Assembly: GCF_026339875.1 (NCBI RefSeq)
Contig: NZ_JAPEPZ010000001.1
Coordinates: 5,394,001 to 5,458,000, forward strand
Origin: Streptomyces sp. NBC_01571
GTDB taxonomy: Bacteria > Actinomycetota > Actinomycetes > Streptomycetales > Streptomycetaceae
DNA length: 64,000 bases
Direction: 5' to 3'
The translations under genes were made by a program, and so were the position numbers. Positions 7,779-17,359 of this stretch are shown piece by piece. The notes beneath the pieces were generated by a model. That model was not told the DNA's origin. It made no database searches and was given only the letters and a program-made list of their open reading frames with translations. Positions within the stretch are counted from its first letter, which is position 1, and each line of letters opens with the position of its first letter.

Positions 7779-8792
7779 ATGTCGTACACCACCTCCACCC
7801 GTGTGTCCGTCGAAAGCGACGTCGCGACGGTGGCCACGAGGGCCCCACGAACCACCGCGAGGACTCCGCAGCCCCGGCTGACCACGACGGTTCCGCGCGA
7901 GTACGTTCATCGCGCCGCCGTCTCCGAAGTGCTGCTGACCGGCTGGGAGGCCGCCGCCGAACCCGTCGGGCCCGACCGCTCCGACGTCTTCGCGGTCAGC
8001 GCCCAATGGCCGCGCAGCCACTCGTTCTTCACCCAGTCCGGCGGCTATCAGGACCCGATGCTGCTGATCGAGTCCGTCCGGCAGATCGGCTCCCTGCTCG
8101 CGCACGCCGAGTTCGGCGTCCCCTTCGGGCACCAGTTCCTGATGTGGGACATGTCGTTCAGCACCGCTCCCGAACTCCTCGTCGCGGACGCCGTGCCCAC
8201 CGAGGTCGAACTGCGCACCGTCTGCCGCGACATCGTCCGCCGGGGCCGTGTGCTCGGCGGTATGCGCTACGACGTCACCGTGCTGCGTGACGGAAAGGCC
8301 CTGGCCACCGGGGGCGCCGCGTTCAGCTGCACAAGTCCGGCCGTCCACCGCAGGCTGCGCGCCGGCCGTCCCACCACCACCGACCGCGTCGTGCCGCCGG
8401 GGATCGAGCCCGCCGCCGTGGGCCACTCCGGCGACCACCATGTGCTGCTCGCCGAGCCCGAGTCGGCGGCCGGCACCGGCGACCGCTGGGAACTGCGAGT
8501 CGACACCGCCCATCCCACCTTCTTCGACCATCCCGTCGACCACATACCGGGCATGGTGCTGCTGGAGGCGGCCCGGCAGGCCGCCCTCGTCTCGACGGGC
8601 ATGCCCGACGCCCTGCTGCTGGGCCTCAAGAGCAACTTCGCGCGCTACGCCGAGTTCGACGCCCCCTGCTGGATCGAACCGCGGGTCGAGCCGCACGGCA
8701 CCGACGGCGGCGTACTGGTGCGGGTGCGCGGCACGCAGCACGCTGAGACGGTCTTCACCGCCGAACTCGTCCTGAGCCCGCGCGGCCGCTGA
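7779..8792 (+). CDS. AfsA-type gamma-butyrolactone biosynthesis protein
   Basis: Key enzyme of butyrolactone hormone synthesis, condensing a beta-ketoacyl group with a glycerol-derived C3 unit. 337 residues from the ATG at 7779 (CAGGAG upstream). Two AfsA hot-dog repeats are visible. The first has HSFFTQSGGYQDPMLLIESV and QIGSLLAHAEFGVPFGHQFL; the second has HPTFFDHPVDHIPGMVLLEA. Placed with a receptor and an activator, it suggests a local hormone circuit as in ScbA/ScbR and JadW1. The operator at 7667 suggests receptor control. It is followed 55 bases later by a reductase. Confidence 0.88.
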   Translation: MSYTTSTRVSVESDVATVATRAPRTTARTPQPRLTTTVPREYVHRAAVSEVLLTGWEAAAEPVGPDRSDVFAVSAQWPRSHSFFTQSGGYQDPMLLIESVRQIGSLLAHAEFGVPFGHQFLMWDMSFSTAPELLVADAVPTEVELRTVCRDIVRRGRVLGGMRYDVTVLRDGKALATGGAAFSCTSPAVHRRLRAGRPTTTDRVVPPGIEPAAVGHSGDHHVLLAEPESAAGTGDRWELRVDTAHPTFFDHPVDHIPGMVLLEAARQAALVSTGMPDALLLGLKSNFARYAEFDAPCWIEPRVEPHGTDGGVLVRVRGTQHAETVFTAELVLSPRGR

Positions 8793-8847
8793 ACCCGTCC
8801 ACCGTCCGGGCCCCTTGGCGACCGTCCCATCCCGAGGAGAGTGTTCC

Positions 8848-9792
8848 GTGCCCACCCTTCTGATCACCGGCGCGGCCGGCTTCGTCGGCAGCCATGTCAC
8901 CCGTGAAGCGGGGCGGCAGCGGGCCGAGTTGAGGCTGATGTCGCACCGCAGTCCCCTGCCCGGTTCCGGCCCCACGGTCGTACGGGCGGACCTGAGCGAA
9001 CCCGCGTCCCTGCGCGGGGTGTGCGAGGGCGTCGACGTCCTGATCCACTGCGCCTCGCGGATCGGTGGAGACGCCGTGGCCAACGAGGCCGTCAACGCCC
9101 GCGGTACGGCGGCCCTCGTCGAGGAGGCGCGCAGTGCGGGGGTTGCGCGCATCGTCCAGCTCAGCACCGCTTCCGTCTACGGCCGCGGTACCTTCCGCGG
9201 CAGCCGGCCCGGGGAACTGACGCGCAATCCGGGCTCGCCCACCTCCCGTACCCGGGCCGCGGCCGAGGACGCCGTGCTCGCGGCCGGCGGCATCGTCCTG
9301 CGGCCTCATCTGGTGTACGGGGAGGGCGACGCGTGGGTGGTTCCGGGACTGGCCCGGATGCTGTCCACGCTGCCCGGTACCGTGGACGGCTGGCCCTCCC
9401 GGACGTCCGTGATCGCGGTGTCCGAGCTGGCCGGACTGCTGGTGGCGACCGCGCTGGCCCCCGCCGCCGACCTGACGGCCTCCGTCTATCACGCGGCCCA
9501 CCCCGAGCCCGTCGCCGTGGACGCCCTGCTGCGCGCGGTGGCGGCCTGCGTCGGCATCGACCGGCCGGACCGGGACCTGACCGCCGACCAGGCCCGGGCG
9601 GTCCTGGAGGAACGCGGTGTACCGGCGTCGGGGCTCGACCTGTTCACCACCGACCACGTCTTCGACAGCGCCCCGCTCTGGTCCGATCTGCGCCGTACTC
9701 CCGGCCCGGGGTTCGACACCGATTTCGCGCTCGCCGCGCCCTGGTACCGCAAGGTCCTGCACTCCGACCGCGAGTCCCGGCACCCCGCCTGA
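8848..9792 (+). CDS. NAD(P)-dependent epimerase/reductase of extended SDR type
   Basis: 314 residues from the GTG at 8848 (GAGGAG nine bases upstream). The N-terminal Rossmann motif is TGAAGFVGSHVTREA. The usual active-site tyrosine is seen in STASVYGRGTFRGS, but the YxxxK lysine is not obvious (SRTRAAAEDAV follows), so catalysis may be altered. It sits directly after the afsA-type gene, where several butyrolactone loci carry a reductase for the lactone precursor. That role is inferred from position. Confidence 0.7.
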   Translation: MPTLLITGAAGFVGSHVTREAGRQRAELRLMSHRSPLPGSGPTVVRADLSEPASLRGVCEGVDVLIHCASRIGGDAVANEAVNARGTAALVEEARSAGVARIVQLSTASVYGRGTFRGSRPGELTRNPGSPTSRTRAAAEDAVLAAGGIVLRPHLVYGEGDAWVVPGLARMLSTLPGTVDGWPSRTSVIAVSELAGLLVATALAPAADLTASVYHAAHPEPVAVDALLRAVAACVGIDRPDRDLTADQARAVLEERGVPASGLDLFTTDHVFDSAPLWSDLRRTPGPGFDTDFALAAPWYRKVLHSDRESRHPA

Positions 9793-9885
9793 AACGGCCC
9801 GCACTCCGGCTGGAGGTCCCTGCACTCCGGCTGAAGGTCCCCGCACTCCGACCGAGGGTGTCTCCGCACTCCGGTCGACTCGACT
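9759..9885. repeat. 21-bp phased direct repeats of GCACTCCG
   Basis: GCACTCCG occurs at 9759, 9801, 9822, 9843 and 9866 with spacings 42, 21, 21 and 23, about two helical turns. The first copy lies in the end of the reductase gene and the rest in the spacer before the terminator. Confidence 0.7.
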
Positions 9886-9953
9886 CCCGTCGGCCCGGAA
9901 AACCTGCGAGAAGGCCGAAAGCACGTCCATGGAATGCTGCATTCCTGCTCTTT

Positions 9954-9990
9954 CCGGACCCGACGGTTCCGCCCGTCGGGTCCGGCTTTT
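9954..9990 (+). terminator. Rho-independent terminator of the afsA-reductase unit
   Basis: A 13-bp perfect stem (CCGGACCCGACGG at 9954-9966 with 9973-9985) and a 6-base loop are followed by CTTTTT, the classic layout. It separates regulatory genes from the PKS operon. Confidence 0.9.
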
Positions 9991-10030
9991 TGACGGAGGC
10001 CTGACCTTTTTCTTTCCTCTTCCGCAAACT

Positions 10031-10081
10031 GCTGCCCCGGGTCTGCGGATTCTGACCCAGTTCTGCAACGGACCGTATTGA
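10031..10081 (+). promoter_or_regulatory. Phased TCTG repeats and TATTGA element, promoter P1
   Basis: GCTGCC (10031), TCTGCG (10042), TCTGAC (10051) and TCTGCA (10062) are spaced 11, 9 and 11 bases. TATTGA starts at 10076, exactly 14 bases after the last repeat. The same design recurs at 11975-12025. Repeats phased by one helical turn are typical of OmpR/SARP-type winged-helix activators. Confidence 0.6.
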
Positions 10082-10139
10082 AGGGGGGTGTGGGCTCGAA
10101 CAGTCTTGTGGCTCCGAGCGGAGTCAGGGGAGGTTCATC

Positions 10140-11918
<1,779 letters not shown>

Positions 11919-11974
11919 TGCATGAGTGGATTCTCGGCGAATTCGCCAGGGAACTGTGCGGTCCTCCGGAATTA

Positions 11975-12025
11975 CCTGCGGAATTCTGACCGGGTCTGAC
12001 AATTACCTGACACAGGGAATATTGA
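11975..12025 (+). promoter_or_regulatory. Phased CCTG/TCTGAC repeats and TATTGA element, promoter P2
   Basis: CCTGCG (11975), TCTGAC (11985), TCTGAC (11995) and CCTGAC (12006) are spaced 10, 10 and 11 bases. TATTGA begins at 12020, 14 bases after the last repeat, exactly as in P1. It would drive the cyclase and minimal PKS genes separately from the carboxylase. Confidence 0.6.
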
Positions 12026-12106
12026 AACCGCTCTTATCGCCCCGGATACTGAATACGAGCTTTCTTCAACTGTCGTGTGTGGTGGGCCCCGAGGAGAGGG
12101 AAACGT

Positions 12107-12429
12107 ATGTACAGCACGCTGATTGTGGCTCGGATGGACCCCGGGTCGAGCGTCGACGTGGCCAGGATTTTCGGTGATTTCGACGACACGGAAATGCCGC
12201 ACCGCATGGGAACCCGCCGGCGCCAGCTCTTCCAGTACTGTACTTCCACCTCCAGGACTTCGACGCGGACAACGGCGGCGAGCTGATCCAGCACGCCCGG
12301 CACGACGCGCGCTTCGTACAGATCAGTGAGGACCTGAAGCCGTTCATCGAGGCGTACGACCCGGCCACCTGGCGCTCCCCGGCCGACGCGATGGCCACGC
12401 GCTTCTACAACTGGGAGGCGTCCGCGTGA
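12107..12429 (+). pseudogene. TcmI/JadI-type polyketide cyclase, frameshifted
   Basis: Small second-ring cyclase of aromatic polyketide assembly. From the ATG at 12107 (GAGGAGAGGG upstream) the frame reads MYSTLIVARMDPGSS, EMPHRMGTRRRQLFQY, then leaves the family at about 12240. The family sequence resumes in another frame with LYFHLQDFDADNGG and ends [16 protein letters not shown] at 12429. The gene is 323 bases, not a multiple of three. Family members read LFxFHDLYxHL here, so 7 bases are probably missing (330 bases would give the normal 109 residues), or 1 base. It is either a true lesion or a sequence error. The stop overlaps the KS-alpha start. Confidence 0.85.
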
Positions 12430-13697
12430 CCGGCCGACGAGTCGTCATCACCGGCATAGAGGTGCTGGCCCCCGGCGGTGTCGGGGCGAAGAACTTCTGG
12501 AACCTGCTGAGCGAGGGCCGCACGGCCACCCGCCGCATCAGTTTCTTCGACCCCAGCCCCTTCCGCTCCCGGGTCGCCGCGGAGATCGACTTCGATCCCG
12601 CGGAGCACGGACTGAGCCCGCGGGAGATCCGCCGGATGGACCGCGCCGCGCAGTTCGCGGTGGTCGCGGCCCGCGGCGCGGTCGCCGACAGCGGCATCGA
12701 CATCGACGCCCACGACCCGTACCGGGTGGGTGTCACCATCGGCAGCGCGGTCGGCGCCACCATGGGTCTCGACGAGGAGTACAACGTCGTCAGCGACGGC
12801 GGCCGGCTGCGCCTGGTGGACCACGCGTACACCGTCCCGCACCTGTACAACTACCTGGTTCCCAGCTCCTTCGCGGCCGAGGTCGCCTGGGCGGTGGGCG
12901 CGCAGGGCCCCAGCACGGTGGTCTCCACGGGCTGCACGTCCGGCATCGACTCGGTCGGCCACGCCGTCGAGCTGCTCCGCGAAGGCTCGGCCGACGTCAT
13001 GATCACGGGTTCGTCCGACGCCCCGATCTCGCCGATCACGATGGCGTGTTTCGACGCGATCAAGGCGACGACGCCCAGGGACGACGCCCCCGAGCGGGCC
13101 TCGCGACCCTTCGACGGGACCCGCAACGGGTTCGTCCTCGGGGAGGGTGCCGCCGTGTTCGTCCTGGAGGAGCTGGAGAGTGCCCGGCGGCGCGGCGCGC
13201 ACATCTACGCCGAGATCGCCGGGTACGCGACGCGCTCGAACGCCTACCACATGACGGGTCTGCGGCCGGACGGCGCGGAGATGGCCGAGGCCATCACGAC
13301 CGCGCTGGACGAGGCCAGGATGAACCCGACCGAGATCGACTACATCAACGCGCACGGCTCGGGCACCAAGCAGAACGACCGCCACGAGACGGAAGCGTTC
13401 AAGCGCAGCCTGGGCGATCACGCCTACCGGACCCCGGTCAGCTCGATCAAGTCGATGGTCGGGCACTCGCTCGGCGCGATCGGTTCCATCGAGATCGCCG
13501 CGTCCGCGCTGGCCATGGAGAACCACGTCGTGCCGCCCACGGCCAACCTGACCACCCCCGACCCCAAGTGCGACCTCGACTACGTTCCGCTGGTCGCCCG
13601 GGAGCAGCTCACCGACGCGGTGCTCACGGTCGGCAGCGGCTTCGGGGGATTCCAGAGCGCCATGGTGCTGGCGCGTCCCGAGAGGAGCGTGGCATGA
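12426..13697 (+). CDS. Type II PKS ketosynthase alpha (KS-alpha)
   Basis: Catalyses decarboxylative condensation of malonyl-ACP units. 423 residues from the GTG at 12426, overlapping the cyclase stop. It has Cys170 in [11 protein letters not shown], His310 in INAHGSGT and His347 in GHSLGAIGS, plus Lys in [10 protein letters not shown]: a complete thiolase-fold active site. The length is standard. It overlaps KS-beta by ATGA, the usual translational coupling for an equimolar heterodimer. Confidence 0.97.
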   Translation: MTGRRVVITGIEVLAPGGVGAKNFWNLLSEGRTATRRISFFDPSPFRSRVAAEIDFDPAEHGLSPREIRRMDRAAQFAVVAARGAVADSGIDIDAHDPYRVGVTIGSAVGATMGLDEEYNVVSDGGRLRLVDHAYTVPHLYNYLVPSSFAAEVAWAVGAQGPSTVVSTGCTSGIDSVGHAVELLREGSADVMITGSSDAPISPITMACFDAIKATTPRDDAPERASRPFDGTRNGFVLGEGAAVFVLEELESARRRGAHIYAEIAGYATRSNAYHMTGLRPDGAEMAEAITTALDEARMNPTEIDYINAHGSGTKQNDRHETEAFKRSLGDHAYRTPVSSIKSMVGHSLGAIGSIEIAASALAMENHVVPPTANLTTPDPKCDLDYVPLVAREQLTDAVLTVGSGFGGFQSAMVLARPERSVA

Positions 13698-14908
13698 CCA
13701 CCACGGTGGTAGTGACCGGTCTGGGCATCGCCGCCCCCAACGGACTGGGCGCACAGGACTACTGGGCCGCCACCCGGACCGGCAAGAACGGCATCGGACG
13801 GGTCACCCGCTTCGACCCGTCGTCCTACCCGTCGACCCTGGCGGGCGAGGTGCCCGGCTTCGTCGCCGAGGACGTGCTGCCGAGCCGGCTGCTGCCGCAG
13901 ACCGACCACATGACGCGGATGGCGCTGGTCGCCGCCGACTGGGCGCTCGCCGACGCGGGGATCGACCCCAAGGAGCTGCCGCAGTACGACATGGGCGTCG
14001 TCACGGCCAGTTCCTCGGGCGGCTTCGAGTTCGGCCAGGGCGAGCTGGAGAAGCTCTGGAGCCAGGGCAGCCAGTACGTCTCCGCCTACCAGTCCTTCGC
14101 CTGGTTCTACGCCGTCAACAGCGGCCAGATCTCCATCCGCAACGGGCTGAAGGGTCCCAGCGGCGTCATCGTCAGCGACGAGGCCGGCGGTCTCGACGCG
14201 GTGGCGCACGGCCGGCGGCTCATCCGCAAGGGCACCCCGATGATCGTCTCCGGGGGTGTCGACGCGTCGATCTGCCCCTGGGGCTGGGTGGCGCAGATGG
14301 CCGGCGACCGGCTGAGCACGAGCGACGAACCGACCCGCGCCTATCTGCCCTTCGACGCCGACGCGTCCGGCTATGTGCCGGGCGAGGGCGGCGCCATCCT
14401 GATCATGGAGTCGGCCGAGTCGGCGTGTGCGCGCGGTGCCCGGATCTACGGCGAGATCGCGGGCTACGGCTCGACGTTCGACCCACGGCCGGGCAGCGAC
14501 CGTGAGCCCGGACTGCGCAAGGCGGTCGAACTCGCCCTCGCCGACGCGGACGTGGCACCCGGGGACGTCGACGTGGTCTTCGCGGACGCCGCCGGCGTGC
14601 CGGAGCTGGACCGGATCGAGGCCGAGGCGATCTCGGCGGTCTTCGGTGTCCGGGGCGTCCCGGTCACCGCGCCGAAGACGATGACGGGCCGGCTGTACTC
14701 CGGCGCGGCCCCGCTCGACGTCGCCACCGCCCTGCTCGCCATGGAGGAGGGGCTGATCCCCCCGACGGTGCACGTCGACCCCGACGAGGAGTACGGCCTC
14801 GACCTGGTCCTCACCCAGTCGCGCCCCGCCCAGGTGCGTACCGCGCTGGTCCTGGCCCGCGGCTACGGCGGTTTCAACTCGGCCGTGGTCGTGCGCGCCG
14901 TCGACTGA
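13694..14908 (+). CDS. Type II PKS chain-length factor (KS-beta)
   Basis: 404 residues. It pairs with KS-alpha, shapes the chain-length tunnel and generates the acetyl starter by decarboxylation. The nucleophile region reads [14 protein letters not shown]. Where most chain-length factors have Gln (EQAGGLDA), Glu163 stands here. The other motifs are normal ([37 protein letters not shown]). Length class cannot be read with certainty; angucycline context suggests a decaketide. Confidence 0.95.
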   Translation: MTTTVVVTGLGIAAPNGLGAQDYWAATRTGKNGIGRVTRFDPSSYPSTLAGEVPGFVAEDVLPSRLLPQTDHMTRMALVAADWALADAGIDPKELPQYDMGVVTASSSGGFEFGQGELEKLWSQGSQYVSAYQSFAWFYAVNSGQISIRNGLKGPSGVIVSDEAGGLDAVAHGRRLIRKGTPMIVSGGVDASICPWGWVAQMAGDRLSTSDEPTRAYLPFDADASGYVPGEGGAILIMESAESACARGARIYGEIAGYGSTFDPRPGSDREPGLRKAVELALADADVAPGDVDVVFADAAGVPELDRIEAEAISAVFGVRGVPVTAPKTMTGRLYSGAAPLDVATALLAMEEGLIPPTVHVDPDEEYGLDLVLTQSRPAQVRTALVLARGYGGFNSAVVVRAVD

Positions 14909-14999
14909 CCGGCACGGTCCTGCGGCTCCCGCCCCGTCGCCGCTCCTCCCTCCCGTGACCGACCTTCTGCCACCCCGTCACCGCTGCTCGGCTCCCGGA

Positions 15000-15110
15000 T
15001 CGACCGGACGTCCCATCGACCGGACGCCCCATCGCCCGACCGATCACCGCCCGACCGATCACCGCCCGACCGAACCATCGCCCCACCGATCACTGCCCGA
15101 CCGAACCATC
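15000..15110. repeat. 15-bp tandem repeats between KS-beta and ACP
   Basis: About five imperfect copies of a 15-base unit (GCCCGACCGATCACC) fill the 223-base gap between KS-beta and ACP, genes that are normally close together. The repeats have probably expanded by slippage. Confidence 0.7.
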
Positions 15111-15131
15111 TCGACCTGGGAAGGAACCCAC

Positions 15132-15407
15132 GTGTCCACTACGGAATTCACCTTGGACGACCTGCGCCGCATCCTGCTGGAGGGCGCGGGCGTCGACGAG
15201 GGCGTCGACCTCGACGGCGACATCCTCGACGAGCCGTTCGAAGTCCTCGGCTACGAGTCGCTGGCCCTGCTGGAGACCGGCAGCCGTATCGAGCGCGAGT
15301 ACGGGATCGTCCTCGACGAGGACCTGCTGACCGACGCCGACACCCCGCGCGCCCTCATCGAGGCCGTGAACCACCAGTTCGGCGCCGACGAGCCCGCCGC
15401 CGCCTGA
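15132..15407 (+). CDS. Type II PKS acyl carrier protein
   Basis: 91 residues from the GTG at 15132 (GGAAGGAA six bases upstream). It carries the growing chain on phosphopantetheine at Ser43 in LGYESLALLETGSRIE; the usual DSL is ESL here. It is acidic, four-helix length and normal for the family. The PPTase at 25488-26294 is the likely activating enzyme. Confidence 0.95.
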   Translation: MSTTEFTLDDLRRILLEGAGVDEGVDLDGDILDEPFEVLGYESLALLETGSRIEREYGIVLDEDLLTDADTPRALIEAVNHQFGADEPAAA

Positions 15408-15540
15408 CCCCGACGGCTTTCCCGGGCCGGGCGAAACCTTTCACCGCATCCGAGCGGAGCCTCGTCCCGCCCATCCGAGCGGGACCCCCGTCCGGCCCGG
15501 GCCCGCCGCAGACCACACGCCACACAGGGAGAGGAAGCAC

Positions 15541-16326
15541 ATGTCAACGCTGGAGAAGCGGGTCGCTCTCATCACCGGAGCCACCAGCGGCATCGGTCTC
15601 GCGTCCGCCCGCGCGCTGGCCGCCGCCGGCCACCGGGTGTTCATCGGCGCCCGCAACGCCGACAACGTCGCCGAGACGGTCAAGACGCTCCAGGACGAGG
15701 GGGTCGAGGCGGACGGCAGCGTCCTCGACGTCCGCGACCCGGCCTCGGCCGCCGCTTTCGTACAGGCCGCCGTCGACCGCTTCGGCACCGTCGACGTCCT
15801 GGTCAACAACGCCGGCCGGTCCGGCGGCGGTGTCACGGCCGACATCGAGGACGAGCTCTGGACCGATGTCATCGACACCAACCTCAACAGCGTCTTCCGG
15901 CTGACCCGGGAAGTGCTCAACACGGGCGGCATGCGCCACCGGAGCCGCGGCCGGATCATCAACATCGCCTCCACGGCGGGCAAGCAGGGCGTGGTCCTGG
16001 GCGCCCCCTACTCCGCCTCCAAACACGGCGTGGTCGGTTTCACCAAGGCACTCGGCAATGAGCTGGCCCCCACCGGTATCACCGTGAACGCCGTCTGCCC
16101 CGGCTACGTCGAGACGCCGATGGCCCAGCGCGTGCGCGCCGGGTACGCCGCCGCCTACGACACCTCCGAGGACGCCATCCTCGAGAAGTTCCAGGCGAAG
16201 ATCCCGCTCGGCCGCTACTCCACCCCGGAGGAGGTGGCCGGCATGGTCGCCTACCTCGCCTCCGACACGGCCGCCTCGGTGACCGCGCAGGCCATCAACG
16301 TCTGCGGCGGACTCGGCAACTTCTGA
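15541..16326 (+). CDS. Type II PKS C9 ketoreductase (ActIII-like SDR)
   Basis: 261 residues. Reduces the C9 ketone of the nascent chain with NADPH. TGATSGIGLASARAL is the cofactor loop. Ser144 (IASTAG), Tyr157 and Lys161 (YSASKHG) match the catalytic triad positions of ActIII. The PGG motif at 94-96 that guides the actinorhodin ketoreductase reads SGG here (NNAGRSGGG). AGGGAGAGGAAG lies upstream. Second step of the assembly line after the minimal PKS. Confidence 0.95.
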   Translation: MSTLEKRVALITGATSGIGLASARALAAAGHRVFIGARNADNVAETVKTLQDEGVEADGSVLDVRDPASAAAFVQAAVDRFGTVDVLVNNAGRSGGGVTADIEDELWTDVIDTNLNSVFRLTREVLNTGGMRHRSRGRIINIASTAGKQGVVLGAPYSASKHGVVGFTKALGNELAPTGITVNAVCPGYVETPMAQRVRAGYAAAYDTSEDAILEKFQAKIPLGRYSTPEEVAGMVAYLASDTAASVTAQAINVCGGLGNF

Positions 16327-16420
16327 GCGCCCCCGGCCACCCCCGTCTCACTCCCCCCACGCCCGCCACCACCGGCTCCCCCACCGGCAGCCCGTACCCA
16401 GCCCTGGAGAAGAAAGCGTC

Positions 16421-17357
16421 ATGACGACCCGTGAGGTAGAGCACGAGATCACGATCGCCGCGCCCGCACCGGCCGTGTACCGGCTGCTGGCGGAGGTCAC
16501 CAACTGGCCGCGGATCTTCCCGCCCACCATCCACGTCGACCAGGTCGAGCGGAACGGCTCCGAGGAACGCATACGGATCTGGGCCACCGCCAACGGCGAG
16601 GCGAAGAACTGGACGTCGTGCCGCGAGCTGGACCCCGACGGCCTGCGGATCACCTTCCGCCAGGAGATACCCGCCCCCCCCGGTCGCCGCGATGGGCGGG
16701 ACCTGGATCATCGAGCCGCTGGGGGAGGACGCCTCCCGGGTGCGGCTTCTGCACGACTACCGCGCGATCGACGACGACCCGCACGACCTGCTCTGGATCG
16801 AGGCGGCGGTCGACCGGAACAGCCGCTCCGAGCTGGCCGCGCTGAAGAAGAACGTCGAGTTCGCGCACGCGGCGGAGGAGGTGACCTTCTCCTTCGAGGA
16901 CACCGTGCTGGTCGACGGTTCGGCGAAGGACGTGTACGCCTTCATCGACGAGGCCCACCTGTGGCCCGAGCGGCTGCCGCACGTCGCCACCGTCCGCCTG
17001 GAGGAGGACACCCCGGGCCTGCAGACCCTGGAGATGGACACCCGTGCCAAGGACGGCTCCGTCCACACCACCAAGTCCTACCGGGTGACCTTCCCCCACC
17101 ACCGCATCGCCTACAAACAGGTCACCCTGCCCGCACTGATGACCCTGCACACCGGACAGTGGACCTTCACCGACACCGACGAAGGCGTCACCGCCACCTC
17201 CCAGCACACCGTCACCCTCAACACCGACAACATCCACGACATCCTCGGCCCCCACGCCACCGTCGCCGACGCACGCACCTACGTCCACACCGCCCTGTCC
17301 ACCAACAGCCGCGCCACCCTCACCCACGCCAAAGCCCACGCGGAGAGCGGGCGTTGA
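16421..17357 (+). pseudogene. Didomain aromatase/cyclase, frameshifted in a C8 run
   Basis: First-ring aromatase with two SRPBCC/helix-grip domains. From the ATG at 16421 the frame reads VEHEITIAAPAPAVYRLLAE, WPRIFPPTIHV and ITFRQEIPAPP. It breaks at a run of eight C at 16674-16681 and resumes one frame over with MGGTWIIEPLGEDASRVRLL to the TGA at 17357. The gene is 937 bases; removing one C gives 311 residues, normal for the family. Bases 16887-17344 are an almost exact inverted copy of part of the second aromatase at 26291. The frameshift may be a homopolymer sequencing error or a real switchable lesion. Confidence 0.88.
16887..17344 (+). repeat. 458-bp inverted duplicate, copy 1 (in aromatase 1)
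   Basis: It covers the second aromatase domain and matches the reverse complement of 26304-26761. By eye I find a single difference, at the valine/arginine junction near 17009 (CGTCCGC versus CGTGCGC). The first domains of the two genes are clearly diverged, so only this half has been homogenised or copied. Confidence 0.9.
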
Positions 17358-17359
17358 CG

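Larger units (their letters stand above)
9793..10139. promoter_or_regulatory. Spacer and promoter region before the PKS operon
   Basis: 347 bases without a gene. It holds, in order, the GCACTCCG repeats, a strong terminator (9954-9990), and phased TCTG-type repeats with a TATTGA element (10031-10081) before the carboxylase start at 10140. Confidence 0.7.

Noticed and set aside
16692..17357. A separate gene starting MGGTWIIEPLG.
   Set aside because: It is the second part of the frameshifted aromatase. It has no ribosome site, and its N-terminus falls in the middle of the family alignment.
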